NCBI GenBank assembly: GCA_045637645.1
Contig: JAZTZV010000014.1
Coordinates: 1 to 60,792 of the forward strand
From: RGIG1959 sp045637645
GTDB lineage: Bacteria; Bacillota; Clostridia; Oscillospirales; Acutalibacteraceae
Reading direction: 5' to 3'
DNA: 60,792 nucleotides
Shown here: one piece after another, positions 24,588 to 33,182 of the stretch
Numbering within the stretch: position 1 is the stretch's first letter
Layout of the letters: each line of letters begins with the position of its first letter
Translations under genes and position numbers: made by a program
Notes under the pieces: model-generated
What the model was told of the DNA's origin: nothing
Seen by the model: only the letters and a program-made list of their open reading frames with translations
The model's database searches: none

Positions 24588-24836
24588 TTAGACATCCTCC
24601 TCGTCGCCGGACAATCTGCCGGCAACCGTTTCCGGTTGAATCGCGGACAAAATCACGTGATCGCTGTCCATCATCAACACCGCACGTGTGCGACGACCGT
24701 AAGTCGCATCGATCAAACGACCGCTGTCCTTTGCATCTTGGATGATGCGTTTGATCGGAGCGGAATCGGGGCTGACGATCGCCAATAAACGATTCGCCGA
24801 CACCATATTACCAAAGCCGATGTTGAGAAGTTTCAC
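24588..24836 (-). CDS. remA: RemA/DUF370 family regulator
   Basis: The 82-residue protein belongs to the RemA (DUF370, YlzA) family, which in Bacillus is a DNA-binding activator of biofilm matrix genes and osmolyte uptake. Conserved stretches are LLNIGFGNMVSANRLLAI and DATYGRRTRAVLMMDSDHVILSAIQPETV. It starts with GTG (GAGGTG upstream). The position between yicC and gmk is the family's standard location. Confidence 0.93.
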   Translation of the reverse strand: MKLLNIGFGNMVSANRLLAIVSPDSAPIKRIIQDAKDSGRLIDATYGRRTRAVLMMDSDHVILSAIQPETVAGRLSGDEEDV

Positions 24837-24860
24837 GACACATTCACCTCATCCGTTATG

Positions 24861-25739
24861 TTACTCGATGTTTTGAAGTTGTTCGCGGATCTTTTCGATC
24901 TCTGCTTTCATATCCACAACCAATCGCGCGATCGTCACATCCGACGCTTTCGAACCGATGGTGTTGGTTTCACGGTTGATCTCCTGCACAAGGAAATCCA
25001 GTTTGCGACCGACCGCTTCGTCACCCGCCAGCATTTGCTCGAGCTGATCCATGTGACTGCGCAGACGGACCGTTTCTTCAGCCACTGCAATTTTGTCAGC
25101 AAAGAGTGCCGCTTCGGTCAAGAGACGTTGCTCATCCACTGTTGCCGAGCCGAGCAACTCTTGCATACGCGCGAGAAGCTTTTCATTGTGCTCTTTCACG
25201 GTTTGCGGTGAACGTTCTTCAATTTGCGCCACGATATCCAAAATCGTTTGACGTCTCGAAAGAAGGTCATCGCGCATGCGCACGCCTTCCGTTTCACGCA
25301 TCGCCACAAAAAGTGCAACCGCTTCGTCCACGACGGTTCTCACCGCATTCCAAATCGCATCCTCATCTTCGGCGGATTTGTGCACAACAAGCACATCGGG
25401 ATTACGCGCCAACGTCGAAACGGAGACATCGTCACGCAAGCCGTAGGTTTGCGCAAGCTCGCGGTAAGCATCCAAGTATGCCGCGGCAAGCGAATGGTTG
25501 ACGGTAACCGAAGAGCCGGGAGCATCGGTCGTTTCGATGAACAAATAGACATCGATTTTGCCGCGCGAAATCATGCCGCGCAGATGTTGCTTGATTTTAT
25601 CATCCAAAAAGCCGTATGCGCGAGGCAAACGGGAGGAATATTCAAAATAGCGATGGTTGACGGACTTAATCTCGAAGGTAATATCCATACCGTCAATCGT
25701 TTGTTGTCCGCGACCGTATCCGGTCATACTTCTAACCAT
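24861..25739 (-). CDS. yicC: YicC/YloC family endoribonuclease
   Basis: YicC-type proteins are hexameric RNA endonucleases that cleave some small RNAs and affect stationary-phase fitness. ATG at 25739 (AAAGGAG eight bases upstream) gives 292 residues. The N-terminal domain begins MVRSMTGYGRG with the IKSVNHRYFEYSSRLP motif; the C-terminal DUF1732 part includes DRLDFLVQEINRETNTIGSKA-type residues. It heads the yicC-remA-gmk-rpoZ run. Confidence 0.92.
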   Translation of the reverse strand: MVRSMTGYGRGQQTIDGMDITFEIKSVNHRYFEYSSRLPRAYGFLDDKIKQHLRGMISRGKIDVYLFIETTDAPGSSVTVNHSLAAAYLDAYRELAQTYGLRDDVSVSTLARNPDVLVVHKSAEDEDAIWNAVRTVVDEAVALFVAMRETEGVRMRDDLLSRRQTILDIVAQIEERSPQTVKEHNEKLLARMQELLGSATVDEQRLLTEAALFADKIAVAEETVRLRSHMDQLEQMLAGDEAVGRKLDFLVQEINRETNTIGSKASDVTIARLVVDMKAEIEKIREQLQNIE

Positions 25740-25771
25740 GCTTCTGTCTCCTTTAGCATTGGAATAAATGA

Positions 25772-25802
25772 CCGGAAAAGCCCTCACCGAGAGCTTTTCC
25801 GG
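25772..25802 (-). terminator. Terminator-like hairpin after the carboxyltransferase operon
   Basis: 10-bp stem CCGGAAAAGC/GCTTTTCCGG with an 11-nt loop, just after the oadA-like stop. The following minus-strand sequence (TCATTTATTCC) is only mildly T-rich, so read-through into yicC is likely partial. Confidence 0.6.
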
Positions 25803-25814
25803 CCACATGATACA

Positions 25815-27215
25815 TTACACGGGATGAACCTTGTTTTCGGCATCGTAGTGCGCGCCGTCCACGCCGTACTTCGCGTTGCGGCGTTGTTCGAAGAACTTCA
25901 CGGCAACCTGACCGAATTGGGCGTAAGACAAGACGTCCTCCTCTTGCTCGTACCATTCGGCCATCTCCATACGGAGCTTCTCAAGCTCGGGATCAAGTTG
26001 GTCCGCCGGACGGCAGGTGATCGGCTCGTCGTCGCCGATGATCTTCTTTCGGAATTCCGGATCGATCGGCACGGGAGTGCGACCGTAATCACCGCGGACA
26101 ACACCGCGGAACTCTTTGGTGACCATCTTGTAGCGCTCGCCGTTGATCACGTTGAACACCGCTTGGGTGCCGACGATTTGCGACGACGGGGTAACAAGAG
26201 GCGGATAACCGGCATCCGCACGCACACGCGGCACTTCTTCAAGCACCGCTTGGAGTTGATCCTCTTTGCCCGCTTGTTTAAGCTGGCTGACGAGGTTGGA
26301 GAGCATACCGCCGGGAACTTGGTAAATCAACGCGTTCGCGTCAACTTCCAGAACCTTTTGGTTGAGCAGACCGCTCTCGAGGTATTTGTTGCGCAAGCCG
26401 GTGAAATGCTTGGCGATCTCGGTCAATTGCACCAGATCAAGACCGGTGTCGTAGGGCGTGCCTTGGAGAGCAGCAACCATCGACTCGGTCGCAGGATGCG
26501 ACGTACCGAGAGCCAGCGGCGACAACGCGGTATCCACCACGTCGGCACCTGCTTCGATCGCTTTCATGAGAACCATGTCGGCGATACCGGCGGTGAAGTG
26601 CGAGTGAATTTGAAGCGGGATGTTGACGTTCTCTTTGATTGCCTTGACGAGCTCATAAGTCGTGTAAGGCACAAGCAGACCCGCCATATCTTTCAAGCAG
26701 ATCGAATCCGCACCCGCTTCTTCGAGCTTCTTGCAGTAATCCACGTAGTACTCCGTGGTGAACACGGGGCCGGTGGTGTAAGACACGGCGACCTGAGCAT
26801 GCGCGCCCTTTTCTTTCTTGGCGGCTTTGATCGACGTTTCGAGGTTGCGAAGATCGTTCAATGCGTCAAAAATACGGATGACGTTGATGCCGTTTGCAAC
26901 CGATTTTTCGACGAAATATTCCACGACATCGTCCGCGTAGTGACGATAGCCGAGCATATTTTGTCCGCGGAACAACATTTGAAGCGGGGTGTTGGGCATG
27001 TGCTTTTTCAAGGTACGCAGGCGCTCCCACGGATCCTCGTTCAAAAAGCGCAGGCACGAGTCGAACGTCGCACCGCCCCAGCACTCCAGCGAGTGGTAAC
27101 CAACTTTATCGAGCATTTCCAGCGCGGGGATCATTTCCTCCGTCGTCATACGAGTGGCGACAAGGGATTGGTGAGCATCGCGCAGAATGGTTTCGGTAAT
27201 TCCTACCTTAGCCAT
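25815..27215 (-). CDS. Biotin-dependent carboxyltransferase, OadA/5S-type subunit
   Basis: A 466-residue member of the oxaloacetate decarboxylase alpha / transcarboxylase 5S / pyruvate carboxylase carboxyltransferase family, handling the pyruvate-oxaloacetate side. The TIM-barrel is recognisable by ILRDAHQSL near the N-terminus, the WGGATFD motif, RGQNMLGYRHY, the SICLKDMAG motif (which would supply the carbamylated/metal-site Lys), and the IHSHFT metal-site histidines. There is no fused biotin domain; that lies in the next gene upstream. Family membership is secure; whether it decarboxylates or transcarboxylates is open. Confidence 0.88.
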   Translation of the reverse strand: MAKVGITETILRDAHQSLVATRMTTEEMIPALEMLDKVGYHSLECWGGATFDSCLRFLNEDPWERLRTLKKHMPNTPLQMLFRGQNMLGYRHYADDVVEYFVEKSVANGINVIRIFDALNDLRNLETSIKAAKKEKGAHAQVAVSYTTGPVFTTEYYVDYCKKLEEAGADSICLKDMAGLLVPYTTYELVKAIKENVNIPLQIHSHFTAGIADMVLMKAIEAGADVVDTALSPLALGTSHPATESMVAALQGTPYDTGLDLVQLTEIAKHFTGLRNKYLESGLLNQKVLEVDANALIYQVPGGMLSNLVSQLKQAGKEDQLQAVLEEVPRVRADAGYPPLVTPSSQIVGTQAVFNVINGERYKMVTKEFRGVVRGDYGRTPVPIDPEFRKKIIGDDEPITCRPADQLDPELEKLRMEMAEWYEQEEDVLSYAQFGQVAVKFFEQRRNAKYGVDGAHYDAENKVHPV

Positions 27216-27256
27216 GATTCATCCATCCTTTCCTTTAAGGTCATTAGGAGATCGTC

Positions 27257-27619
27257 TTACGCGATCGTCACGAGGGGAGAACCGGACTCCACGCTGTCGC
27301 CCTTGCGGACATGCACAGCCGTCACGGTGCCGTCAGCGGCAGCTTTGATCTCATTTTCCATTTTCATAGCTTCAAGAACGACAAGCACGTCTCCCGCCTT
27401 CACTTTCGCGCCGACGTTGACGTTGACGTTCAAGATCGTACCGGGCATCGGGCTTTCAACAGCCGTACCCTCTGCAGCGGCAGCGGGAGCAGCAGGAGCC
27501 GCAGCAGGAGCGGGAGCCGCAACGGGAGCCGCGACAGCCGTGGGGGTCGCGCCCGCCGAAAGTTCCTCGACATGGACATCATAAGCAGTGCCATTCACAG
27601 TGATATTGAAGTGTTTCAT
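27257..27619 (-). CDS. Biotin carboxyl carrier protein (1.3S-type)
   Basis: A 120-residue carrier: a short N-terminal strand-rich region, an Ala/Pro-rich flexible linker (about 22-50), then a biotinyl domain with EAMKM, where Lys86 is the biotin attachment site. It would carry CO2 between the carboxyltransferase encoded upstream and the OadA-type subunit encoded downstream. AAGGAGG is the SD. Size and domain order match the 1.3S carrier of transcarboxylase and decarboxylase gamma/delta-type carriers. Confidence 0.92.
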   Translation of the reverse strand: MKHFNITVNGTAYDVHVEELSAGATPTAVAAPVAAPAPAAAPAAPAAAAEGTAVESPMPGTILNVNVNVGAKVKAGDVLVVLEAMKMENEIKAAADGTVTAVHVRKGDSVESGSPLVTIA

Positions 27620-27651
27620 AATTCATTTTCCTCCTTAATACGGTTCACAGC

Positions 27652-28929
27652 TTACAGCTGAATGTTTGCATGTTTCTTCGGGAGCTTCGTCACACGTTTG
27701 CCCGACAGCATGTCAAGCAGACCGACAAGACGCACCTTGGTTTCAGCAACCGTCACAACATCGGTCACGAAGCCGTTCGCCGCCGCCACCATGGGATCAT
27801 ACATGGTGTTCTCATACTCTTTGATGAGCTTTGCGCGGTCATTTGCCGGATCGGTCATCGCCGCCAAACGATCCGTCCACTCAAGGTGAACAGCCGTTTC
27901 GGGAGCAAGGGCACCGATTTTCGCGGTATCCCACGCAAGAACCGCATCCGCGCCCGCACGCTTGCCTGCCACGGCGATATACACCGGACCGTAAGCGCGA
28001 CCGCCGATCACCGTGATCTTCGCGGTGGTCGCTTCCGCATACGCTTGCGAGAGTTTCATCGCACACTTGAGGCAACAGAAGCCTGCCGCGTCCACGAAGG
28101 TGATGACAGGGAGCGAGAAGCTGTCGCACAGACGCACAAAGCGAGCCGCTTGCACCATATCGGCGCCGAGCTTGTCCGCTTGGAGAGACACGATGCCGCA
28201 GGAAACGCCGCCCACGCGGGCAAACGCAGTGCGAACACCGTCTTTGTTGCAAAGTTCGATGGCGGTATCGGCATCGGCAAACGCCTCAACCGCACCCGCC
28301 ACGTCCGCCGCGTTCACAGCGGACATGTCCGCCTCGTACACAGCGGCGGCAGACAAATTATTCGACGGGAGCGCGGCAAGCAGCGCACGCACCGTTTCAA
28401 AAGCAGATTCGACAGAGGAAGCATTCACATCGGCGGTCGCTTGATCATCACCGACGTTGAGACGGTAGTCACTACCGTCAACAGCGATCACAACATCCGC
28501 CGCCATCGCGAGCATCGCCGAAGAGCCGACGCAACCACCCGCAACAACCGCGATCTGGGGCACAACACCCGACAGCTCGTTGGACGCCATCAAAATATCC
28601 GACACAGCATCCATTGCGTCAATGCCCTCGGCAAGTTTGGCGCCGTCGCTGTCAAACACCGCAACAACAGGAGCGCCGTTTTGCGCCGCCATTTCATAAA
28701 TCTTGCTGATTTTTGCCGCTTGCACTTTGCCGATCGCACCGCAACAAACATCATGATCCTGCGCATACGCATACACAGGTGCACCATCTACCGTGCCGTA
28801 GCCGGCAACCGCCGAAGCGGGTTGATCGCCGTCCTTCGCAAAACGGTCGATTTCCACAAAACTGCCCGCGTCGAAGAAGCCAACAAGCAGGTTACGAGCC
28901 GCAGAATCCGCCGGAATCTGAATACCCAT
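27652..28929 (-). CDS. Acyl-CoA carboxyltransferase-like subunit (12S/MmdA-type, shortened)
   Basis: ATG at 28929 (GGAGG upstream) gives 425 residues, against about 510 for MmdA/PccB. The crotonase-like double fold is recognisable: DAGSFVEIDRF near the N-terminus, the first oxyanion region GAKLAEG (96-102), and the second-half motif VDAAGF (279-284) with YAEATTAKITVIGGRAYGPVY (about 297-317). The conserved stretch after the PGF-type motif (QEYGGIIRHGAKL in acyl-CoA carboxylases) is largely missing and GGAY is replaced by GPVY. It is a lineage-specific or divergent acyl-CoA carboxyltransferase; the CoA substrate is not known (methylmalonyl-/propionyl-CoA is the family default). Confidence 0.75.
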   Translation of the reverse strand: MGIQIPADSAARNLLVGFFDAGSFVEIDRFAKDGDQPASAVAGYGTVDGAPVYAYAQDHDVCCGAIGKVQAAKISKIYEMAAQNGAPVVAVFDSDGAKLAEGIDAMDAVSDILMASNELSGVVPQIAVVAGGCVGSSAMLAMAADVVIAVDGSDYRLNVGDDQATADVNASSVESAFETVRALLAALPSNNLSAAAVYEADMSAVNAADVAGAVEAFADADTAIELCNKDGVRTAFARVGGVSCGIVSLQADKLGADMVQAARFVRLCDSFSLPVITFVDAAGFCCLKCAMKLSQAYAEATTAKITVIGGRAYGPVYIAVAGKRAGADAVLAWDTAKIGALAPETAVHLEWTDRLAAMTDPANDRAKLIKEYENTMYDPMVAAANGFVTDVVTVAETKVRLVGLLDMLSGKRVTKLPKKHANIQL

Positions 28930-29010
28930 AATTTCTACCTCCATCGCATCATATTAACAAATCAAAAGGGTGTGAATCCTAAAAAAATCCAAACTCCCCA
29001 TATTGTTTAA

Positions 29011-29039
29011 ATTATAACAAAGTGTTTCAATTTTGACAA
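29011..29039 (-). promoter_or_regulatory. Promoter of the carboxyltransferase operon
   Basis: Minus-strand TTGTCA (29034-29039), 17-bp spacer, TATAAT (29011-29016). It gives a leader of about 75 nt, in which no riboswitch-like fold was recognised. Confidence 0.85.
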
Positions 29040-29046
29040 GCCTTTT

Positions 29047-29403
29047 TTACGCTTTACAGACGGATTTTGCAAAAAAATCCGCAATTTCAAGGCGTGTATC
29101 ACACAAATCTCGGATATACCCCTTGTTTTGCATAAACATCGCCGTTTTCGGGTCGCAAACGACCGCATATTTCGCACCTTTCGCGCGCACCGCATTCAAC
29201 CCCGCACGAAGCAACGCATCCGTAAGCGATAGGTCGGGGGCTTGCAAATGAAGCAACGTTCCCTCTTCCCCGCTCAACATCAGGCATATCGTACCGAGCG
29301 TGACACCGCGTTCGGTCATTTCAAGCACCAGATTCGCTTCCGAACCGAGTTGTTCACACAACGCTTTTGCTGTTTCAGGAGCGGCGCATTTTATTTCGAT
29401 CAT
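29047..29403 (-). CDS. Small GNAT-like protein of unknown function
   Basis: The 118-residue protein is not confidently recognised. Its C-terminal half (LLRAGLNAVRAKGAKYAVVCD, then MFMQNKGYIRDL) resembles the last helices of GNAT acetyltransferases, including the 'F..xGF/GY' ending, while the N-terminal half reads like short beta-strands. It overlaps the 3' end of rluB by 29 bp and has no strong SD, so it is probably translationally coupled. A tiny or degenerate acetyltransferase is the best guess. Confidence 0.5.
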   Translation of the reverse strand: MIEIKCAAPETAKALCEQLGSEANLVLEMTERGVTLGTICLMLSGEEGTLLHLQAPDLSLTDALLRAGLNAVRAKGAKYAVVCDPKTAMFMQNKGYIRDLCDTRLEIADFFAKSVCKA

Positions 29404-30172
29404 GGATAACGGCCTTTCCGTTTTTAATATACGAGGCGGCGATTTTCTTGGTTGTCGCGGTCTCCACCAGCAATCCGCGCACCTCTTCGGGTGTCAAATG
29501 ACGCCAGTCGCCGATCTTCAGCATACCCATACGCACGGGTCCGATCGCGGTACGGCGCAGACGGATAACCTCCAAGCCCGCCTCTTCGCACGTGCGACGG
29601 ATTTGACGGTTGCGACCTTCACGGAGAATAACCTCCACCACCGTGCGCTCAGGAGTCGACATCACGATCACCGCTTCGGCGGGAGCCGTGCGACGTCCGT
29701 CGATCACAACACCTTTGGCGAACACCTCAAGTTGTTGCTCACTTACCTGTCCGCGCAGAGTAACACGATAATATTTCGGGATATGACGCGACGGGTGCGT
29801 GATGGCGTTGGCGAAATCGCCGTCGTTCGTCATCAACAGCAAGCCTTCGGAATCGCGATCCAAACGACCGACGGGATAAATGCGCGCACCGGTGCTTTCC
29901 ACCAAATCCGCCACACATTTACGACCTTGTTCATCCTTCAATGTCGTGACATATCCGCGGGGCTTGTTGAGCATGAGATAGACCGGCATTTCGGCACGTT
30001 CGAGCTTTTTGCCGCACACCGTCACCACATCTTTGCGATCATCCGCTTTGTCGCCGAGCTTGGCGACACGACCGTTAACTTTCACTTTTCCTTGTTCGAT
30101 CAATTCTTCGGCTTTGCGTCGCGACGCGACTCCGCGTTCCGAAATCAATTTTTGCAAGCGCACCAACGCCAT
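29375..30172 (-). CDS. rluB: Pseudouridine synthase RluB-type
   Basis: 265 residues. An N-terminal S4 RNA-binding domain (RLQKLISERGVASRRKAEELI) is followed by the catalytic domain with the RLDRDSEGLLLMTNDG motif (catalytic Asp) and the REGRNRQIRR motif. RluB-type enzymes make pseudouridine in helix 80 of 23S rRNA. The gene follows scpB in many Firmicutes; here dacF, gerW and a DUF2953 gene come between. Confidence 0.92.
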   Translation of the reverse strand: MALVRLQKLISERGVASRRKAEELIEQGKVKVNGRVAKLGDKADDRKDVVTVCGKKLERAEMPVYLMLNKPRGYVTTLKDEQGRKCVADLVESTGARIYPVGRLDRDSEGLLLMTNDGDFANAITHPSRHIPKYYRVTLRGQVSEQQLEVFAKGVVIDGRRTAPAEAVIVMSTPERTVVEVILREGRNRQIRRTCEEAGLEVIRLRRTAIGPVRMGMLKIGDWRHLTPEEVRGLLVETATTKKIAASYIKNGKAVIHDRNKMRRS

Positions 30173-30208
30173 GATTCTTCACACATCCTTTGAGTTTATG
30201 CATTAAGT

Positions 30209-31351
30209 TTATGTTAGTGCTCGTTTGAGCAGCCGACGAAACAGCTGTTCCGTTTTTTGCCACCACGAAAGCGGCGCACACGGCAACACCGATGTTGCCG
30301 CGGTGATCGGCACCTCTGCCAAACACGTTTCGTCCAACATATAGCGTACCGTTCCGATCGTATCCCCTGCTTGAACAGGAGCCCACACATAAGACGGCAG
30401 ATTGTAGTCTGTTTTGATCATATCTTTCAAGTCGCGCAACAGCGCCACCGTTTGCGGTTTCACGGTAACCGACAACTCCGTCTTCTCGCCTCCGAGCACC
30501 GTCACCGAACCGATCTCCGACGGACACAATTCGACCGCCGTCATGAGCGAAAACCCCGCATCCAACAATGCTTTATGTTCGTTCCAATCATCGGAACAAT
30601 CGAGCGTCACGGCGATCAGCGTCACGCCGTCGCGCGTTGCCGCCGACACCAAGCAACGTCCCGCCTTCGAGGTGTATCCCGTTTTCATACCGATCGCGCC
30701 GTCATATTCCGCGAGCAAGCGATTGTGATTTGTCAGGTGCACCGAACGGTCACCGAGCAAAACGGTCGTGTCTTGCGTGGCGCATATGGTCGCAAGCAGA
30801 TCGTTTTTCAGCACCTCACTTGCCAAAAGCGCCATGTCGTACGCACTCGCACCATGTCCTTCGGCATCCAGCCCCGAAGGGGTCACAAAGCACGTATTTG
30901 TCATGCCGAGTTGTGCCGCACGCGTATTCATGAGTTCTGCAAACGCCTCGTAGCTGTCAGCAATCGAAAGCGCAAACACATTGGCGGCATCATTCCCCGA
31001 CGACAACAGCAAGCCATAAAGCAAATCGTTTCGCGACACGGTGTCGCCCACGCAAAGTCCCAAACTACTGCCTTCCACATCCAGAGCCTGCGCACTTGCG
31101 GTCAACACAGCATCGGTCGGCAACATCTCCGCCGCCAGCAACGCCGTCATCAGTTTGGTCGTGCTTGCCATGGCACGTTTACTGTGCGCTTGTTGCTCGA
31201 ACAGTACGCGTCCTGACATCGGTTCATACAATATCGCACAAGCCGCATCGGAACTGACCGCAACGGCATCCTGCGCCGCCGCACACGGCAACGCCCCTGC
31301 AACAACCGCAAGCACAAACAACACGATCGCCATTCGTCGAACTACATACAA
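30209..31351 (-). CDS. dacF: D-alanyl-D-alanine carboxypeptidase (DacF/penicillin-binding protein 5 type)
   Basis: Trims the terminal D-Ala from peptidoglycan stem peptides outside the membrane. TTG at 31351 is favoured, with AGGTGG just upstream; ATG at 31333 is the alternative. 380 residues: signal peptide ending near ALPCAAA, active-site S63-T-T-K66, SGN 118-120, KTG 223-225, then the beta-rich C-terminal domain and a basic amphipathic helix (QLFRRLLKRAL) for membrane association. The position beside gerW fits the sporulation-linked DacF group, although vegetative homologues look alike. Confidence 0.9.
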   Translation of the reverse strand: MYVVRRMAIVLFVLAVVAGALPCAAAQDAVAVSSDAACAILYEPMSGRVLFEQQAHSKRAMASTTKLMTALLAAEMLPTDAVLTASAQALDVEGSSLGLCVGDTVSRNDLLYGLLLSSGNDAANVFALSIADSYEAFAELMNTRAAQLGMTNTCFVTPSGLDAEGHGASAYDMALLASEVLKNDLLATICATQDTTVLLGDRSVHLTNHNRLLAEYDGAIGMKTGYTSKAGRCLVSAATRDGVTLIAVTLDCSDDWNEHKALLDAGFSLMTAVELCPSEIGSVTVLGGEKTELSVTVKPQTVALLRDLKDMIKTDYNLPSYVWAPVQAGDTIGTVRYMLDETCLAEVPITAATSVLPCAPLSWWQKTEQLFRRLLKRALT

Positions 31352-31408
31352 GAGTACCACCTACCCGCAACATGTTACTTTACAGTATGCGGATAGATGG
31401 TAATTTAA

Positions 31409-31831
31409 TCACTTTTCCAGAACGATTTCATCGACTTGTTCAGAGGTCAAAGGCTCAAGCGCAGCGGAATCCTCTTTCTTAAACAAACCAACCACTTTGT
31501 CGACCATATCGGGCACCATGCTGACAGCGCGGTCGACCGTATCGGGTTTGGCAACGACCGGCAGCATATTCACCATGCCGTCACGCACGACCAAGAACGC
31601 AACGGGCGTCACGTTCACGCCGGCACCGGTGCCGCCGCCGAAAATGTCGCGATCGGATTTGTTGGGCAGATCACTGCCACCCGCCGCAAAACCGTATGTC
31701 ATACGGGACACGGGAATGATCGTCACGCCGTCGGGAAGAGTAATCGGGTCGCCGACAACCGTGTTAACATCGACCATTTGCTTGATCTTTTCCATCGACA
31801 CACCCAAAAAACTGTTGATATTCTTCTCCAT
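31409..31831 (-). CDS. gerW: GerW/YtfJ family sporulation protein
   Basis: ATG at 31831 (CAGGAGGG upstream) gives 140 residues matching the spore protein YtfJ/GerW: IPVSRMTYGFAAGGSD in the middle, a Gly-rich loop (FGGGTGAGVNVTP), and FLVV. In Bacillus YtfJ/GerW is made in the forespore and needed for germination with some germinants. The upstream DUF2953 gene is its usual partner (ytfI-ytfJ). Confidence 0.92.
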   Translation of the reverse strand: MEKNINSFLGVSMEKIKQMVDVNTVVGDPITLPDGVTIIPVSRMTYGFAAGGSDLPNKSDRDIFGGGTGAGVNVTPVAFLVVRDGMVNMLPVVAKPDTVDRAVSMVPDMVDKVVGLFKKEDSAALEPLTSEQVDEIVLEK

Positions 31832-31847
31832 TGAATGACCCTCCTGT

Positions 31848-32570
31848 TTATGTTTCAACTTTATGTCCAACTGTTTTTAAAGCGGATTTTGCCGTCCACC
31901 ATGATTTTAAAAACAAAATGCCCATTTTACATAGCATTATCAAGCCTGCATACGCCAAGCCAAACGGCCACAGCCACAGCACCAGCCGCATTTTTACATC
32001 ACACGATGTCAACGTGAAATCGGGCACCACACGAACACACGGACGCTTGATACGAATCACCTTGGACAGCGCCGCAAGCGACACAGTGACGGCCGTGCTG
32101 ATCCTGCCGTAATTGAGTGCGATATCGTCCGCTTCCTCACCGCCGACGCGAACATTCAACGCCAATTTGCGGATCGTAACAAACCGTTTTGCCGATTTGA
32201 GAGTGGACGAAAAAATACGATACAGCGTCTTAAAAATATTCAACACACCGCTGATGCCTTCTTCTTGGAAGAAGGAGCGAAGCTCGTCAAGCAACGACGG
32301 TTGTTGCTGTTTCTCCTCTGCCGTTTTTTCGGTAACGGCTCGTTTGGGTTCATCCGTTTTCGGTTCTTCCGTTTCGGTAACTTCTGTTTTTGTCGGCAGT
32401 TCAAAAGGAAACGACAATCGAAACACGGGAATCAGTCCGTATAAGTAAACAACCAAACGCCAGCCGTTGACACATTCGATTTTGAAACCGAGCGGTAAAA
32501 AGAACAGTGACAACAGAACAGCCACGATCAAGCAAACGATCGCCAGCAGGATCCATCCCACAATTGCCAT
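31848..32570 (-). CDS. DUF2953 membrane protein (YtfI-like)
   Basis: 240 residues: an N-terminal membrane helix (about 5-27), a strand-rich segment with NGWRLVVYLYGLIPVF, a charged Glu/Lys/Thr linker (about 60-95), a helical part, and a second hydrophobic segment near 205-225. It matches DUF2953/YtfI, which is regularly followed by gerW/ytfJ in spore-formers. Biochemical role is unknown. AAAGGGGTG is the SD. Confidence 0.82.
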   Translation of the reverse strand: MAIVGWILLAIVCLIVAVLLSLFFLPLGFKIECVNGWRLVVYLYGLIPVFRLSFPFELPTKTEVTETEEPKTDEPKRAVTEKTAEEKQQQPSLLDELRSFFQEEGISGVLNIFKTLYRIFSSTLKSAKRFVTIRKLALNVRVGGEEADDIALNYGRISTAVTVSLAALSKVIRIKRPCVRVVPDFTLTSCDVKMRLVLWLWPFGLAYAGLIMLCKMGILFLKSWWTAKSALKTVGHKVET

Positions 32571-32585
32571 TCCGTCACCCCTTTC

Positions 32586-33182
32586 TTACTCTTCCTCGCC
32601 CTCCGAAGCCGACGATTCGCGAATCACGTCATCGAGCGTCGGCTCAGTCATGATGCGTTGCTGTTCTTCCTCGGGAAGCGGCGGCAGATCTTCAAGCGCC
32701 TGCAACCCGAAGCTGCGCAGAAAATTGGCGGTCGTGCCGTAAAGAAGCGGTCGACCGGGAAGCTCCAAACGGCCGCGTTCTTCGACGAGACCTTTGAGCA
32801 TCAAGCCTTGAATGACCGCACCGCAATCAACCGAACGTACCTGCTCGATGAACGCTTTGGTGACCGGTTGGTTGTATGCGATGACCGCAAGCACTTCCAG
32901 CGCCGCTTGCGAAAGCGGTGTATTGCGACGGATCTCAAGCGCCGCGCGCACCGCCTCCGCCGACGACGTTACGGTGCAAAACTGATACGCATCTTCAAGC
33001 GGCACGATGTGGATGCCGCCTTTTCGCATTTCATATTCCTGACGAAGATCTTCACACAGACGCTTGACGGTGTCTTCGTCGACTTCAATTGCCTGCGCGA
33101 TACGCGACACGCTCATCGGCTCGCCCGAAGCGAACAGGATCGCTTCAATATCCGCGCGACATTGATTCACATTTTGACTCAT
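32586..33182 (-). CDS. scpB: Segregation and condensation protein B
   Basis: ScpB dimerises and binds ScpA in the SMC condensin complex, which organises and segregates the nucleoid. 198 residues with the winged-helix signatures ADIEAILFASGEPM and ALEVLAVIAYNQPVTKAFIEQVRSV. It overlaps scpA by 4 bp (ATGA). Confidence 0.96.
   Translation of the reverse strand: MSQNVNQCRADIEAILFASGEPMSVSRIAQAIEVDEDTVKRLCEDLRQEYEMRKGGIHIVPLEDAYQFCTVTSSAEAVRAALEIRRNTPLSQAALEVLAVIAYNQPVTKAFIEQVRSVDCGAVIQGLMLKGLVEERGRLELPGRPLLYGTTANFLRSFGLQALEDLPPLPEEEQQRIMTEPTLDDVIRESSASEGEEE

Noticed and set aside
25224..27584. Plus-strand open frame of 786 codons across the yicC and OadA-type genes
   Set aside because: It lies antisense to two well-recognised genes and a promoter-terminator region, has no SD, and its protein is rich in Arg and His as expected of antisense codons.
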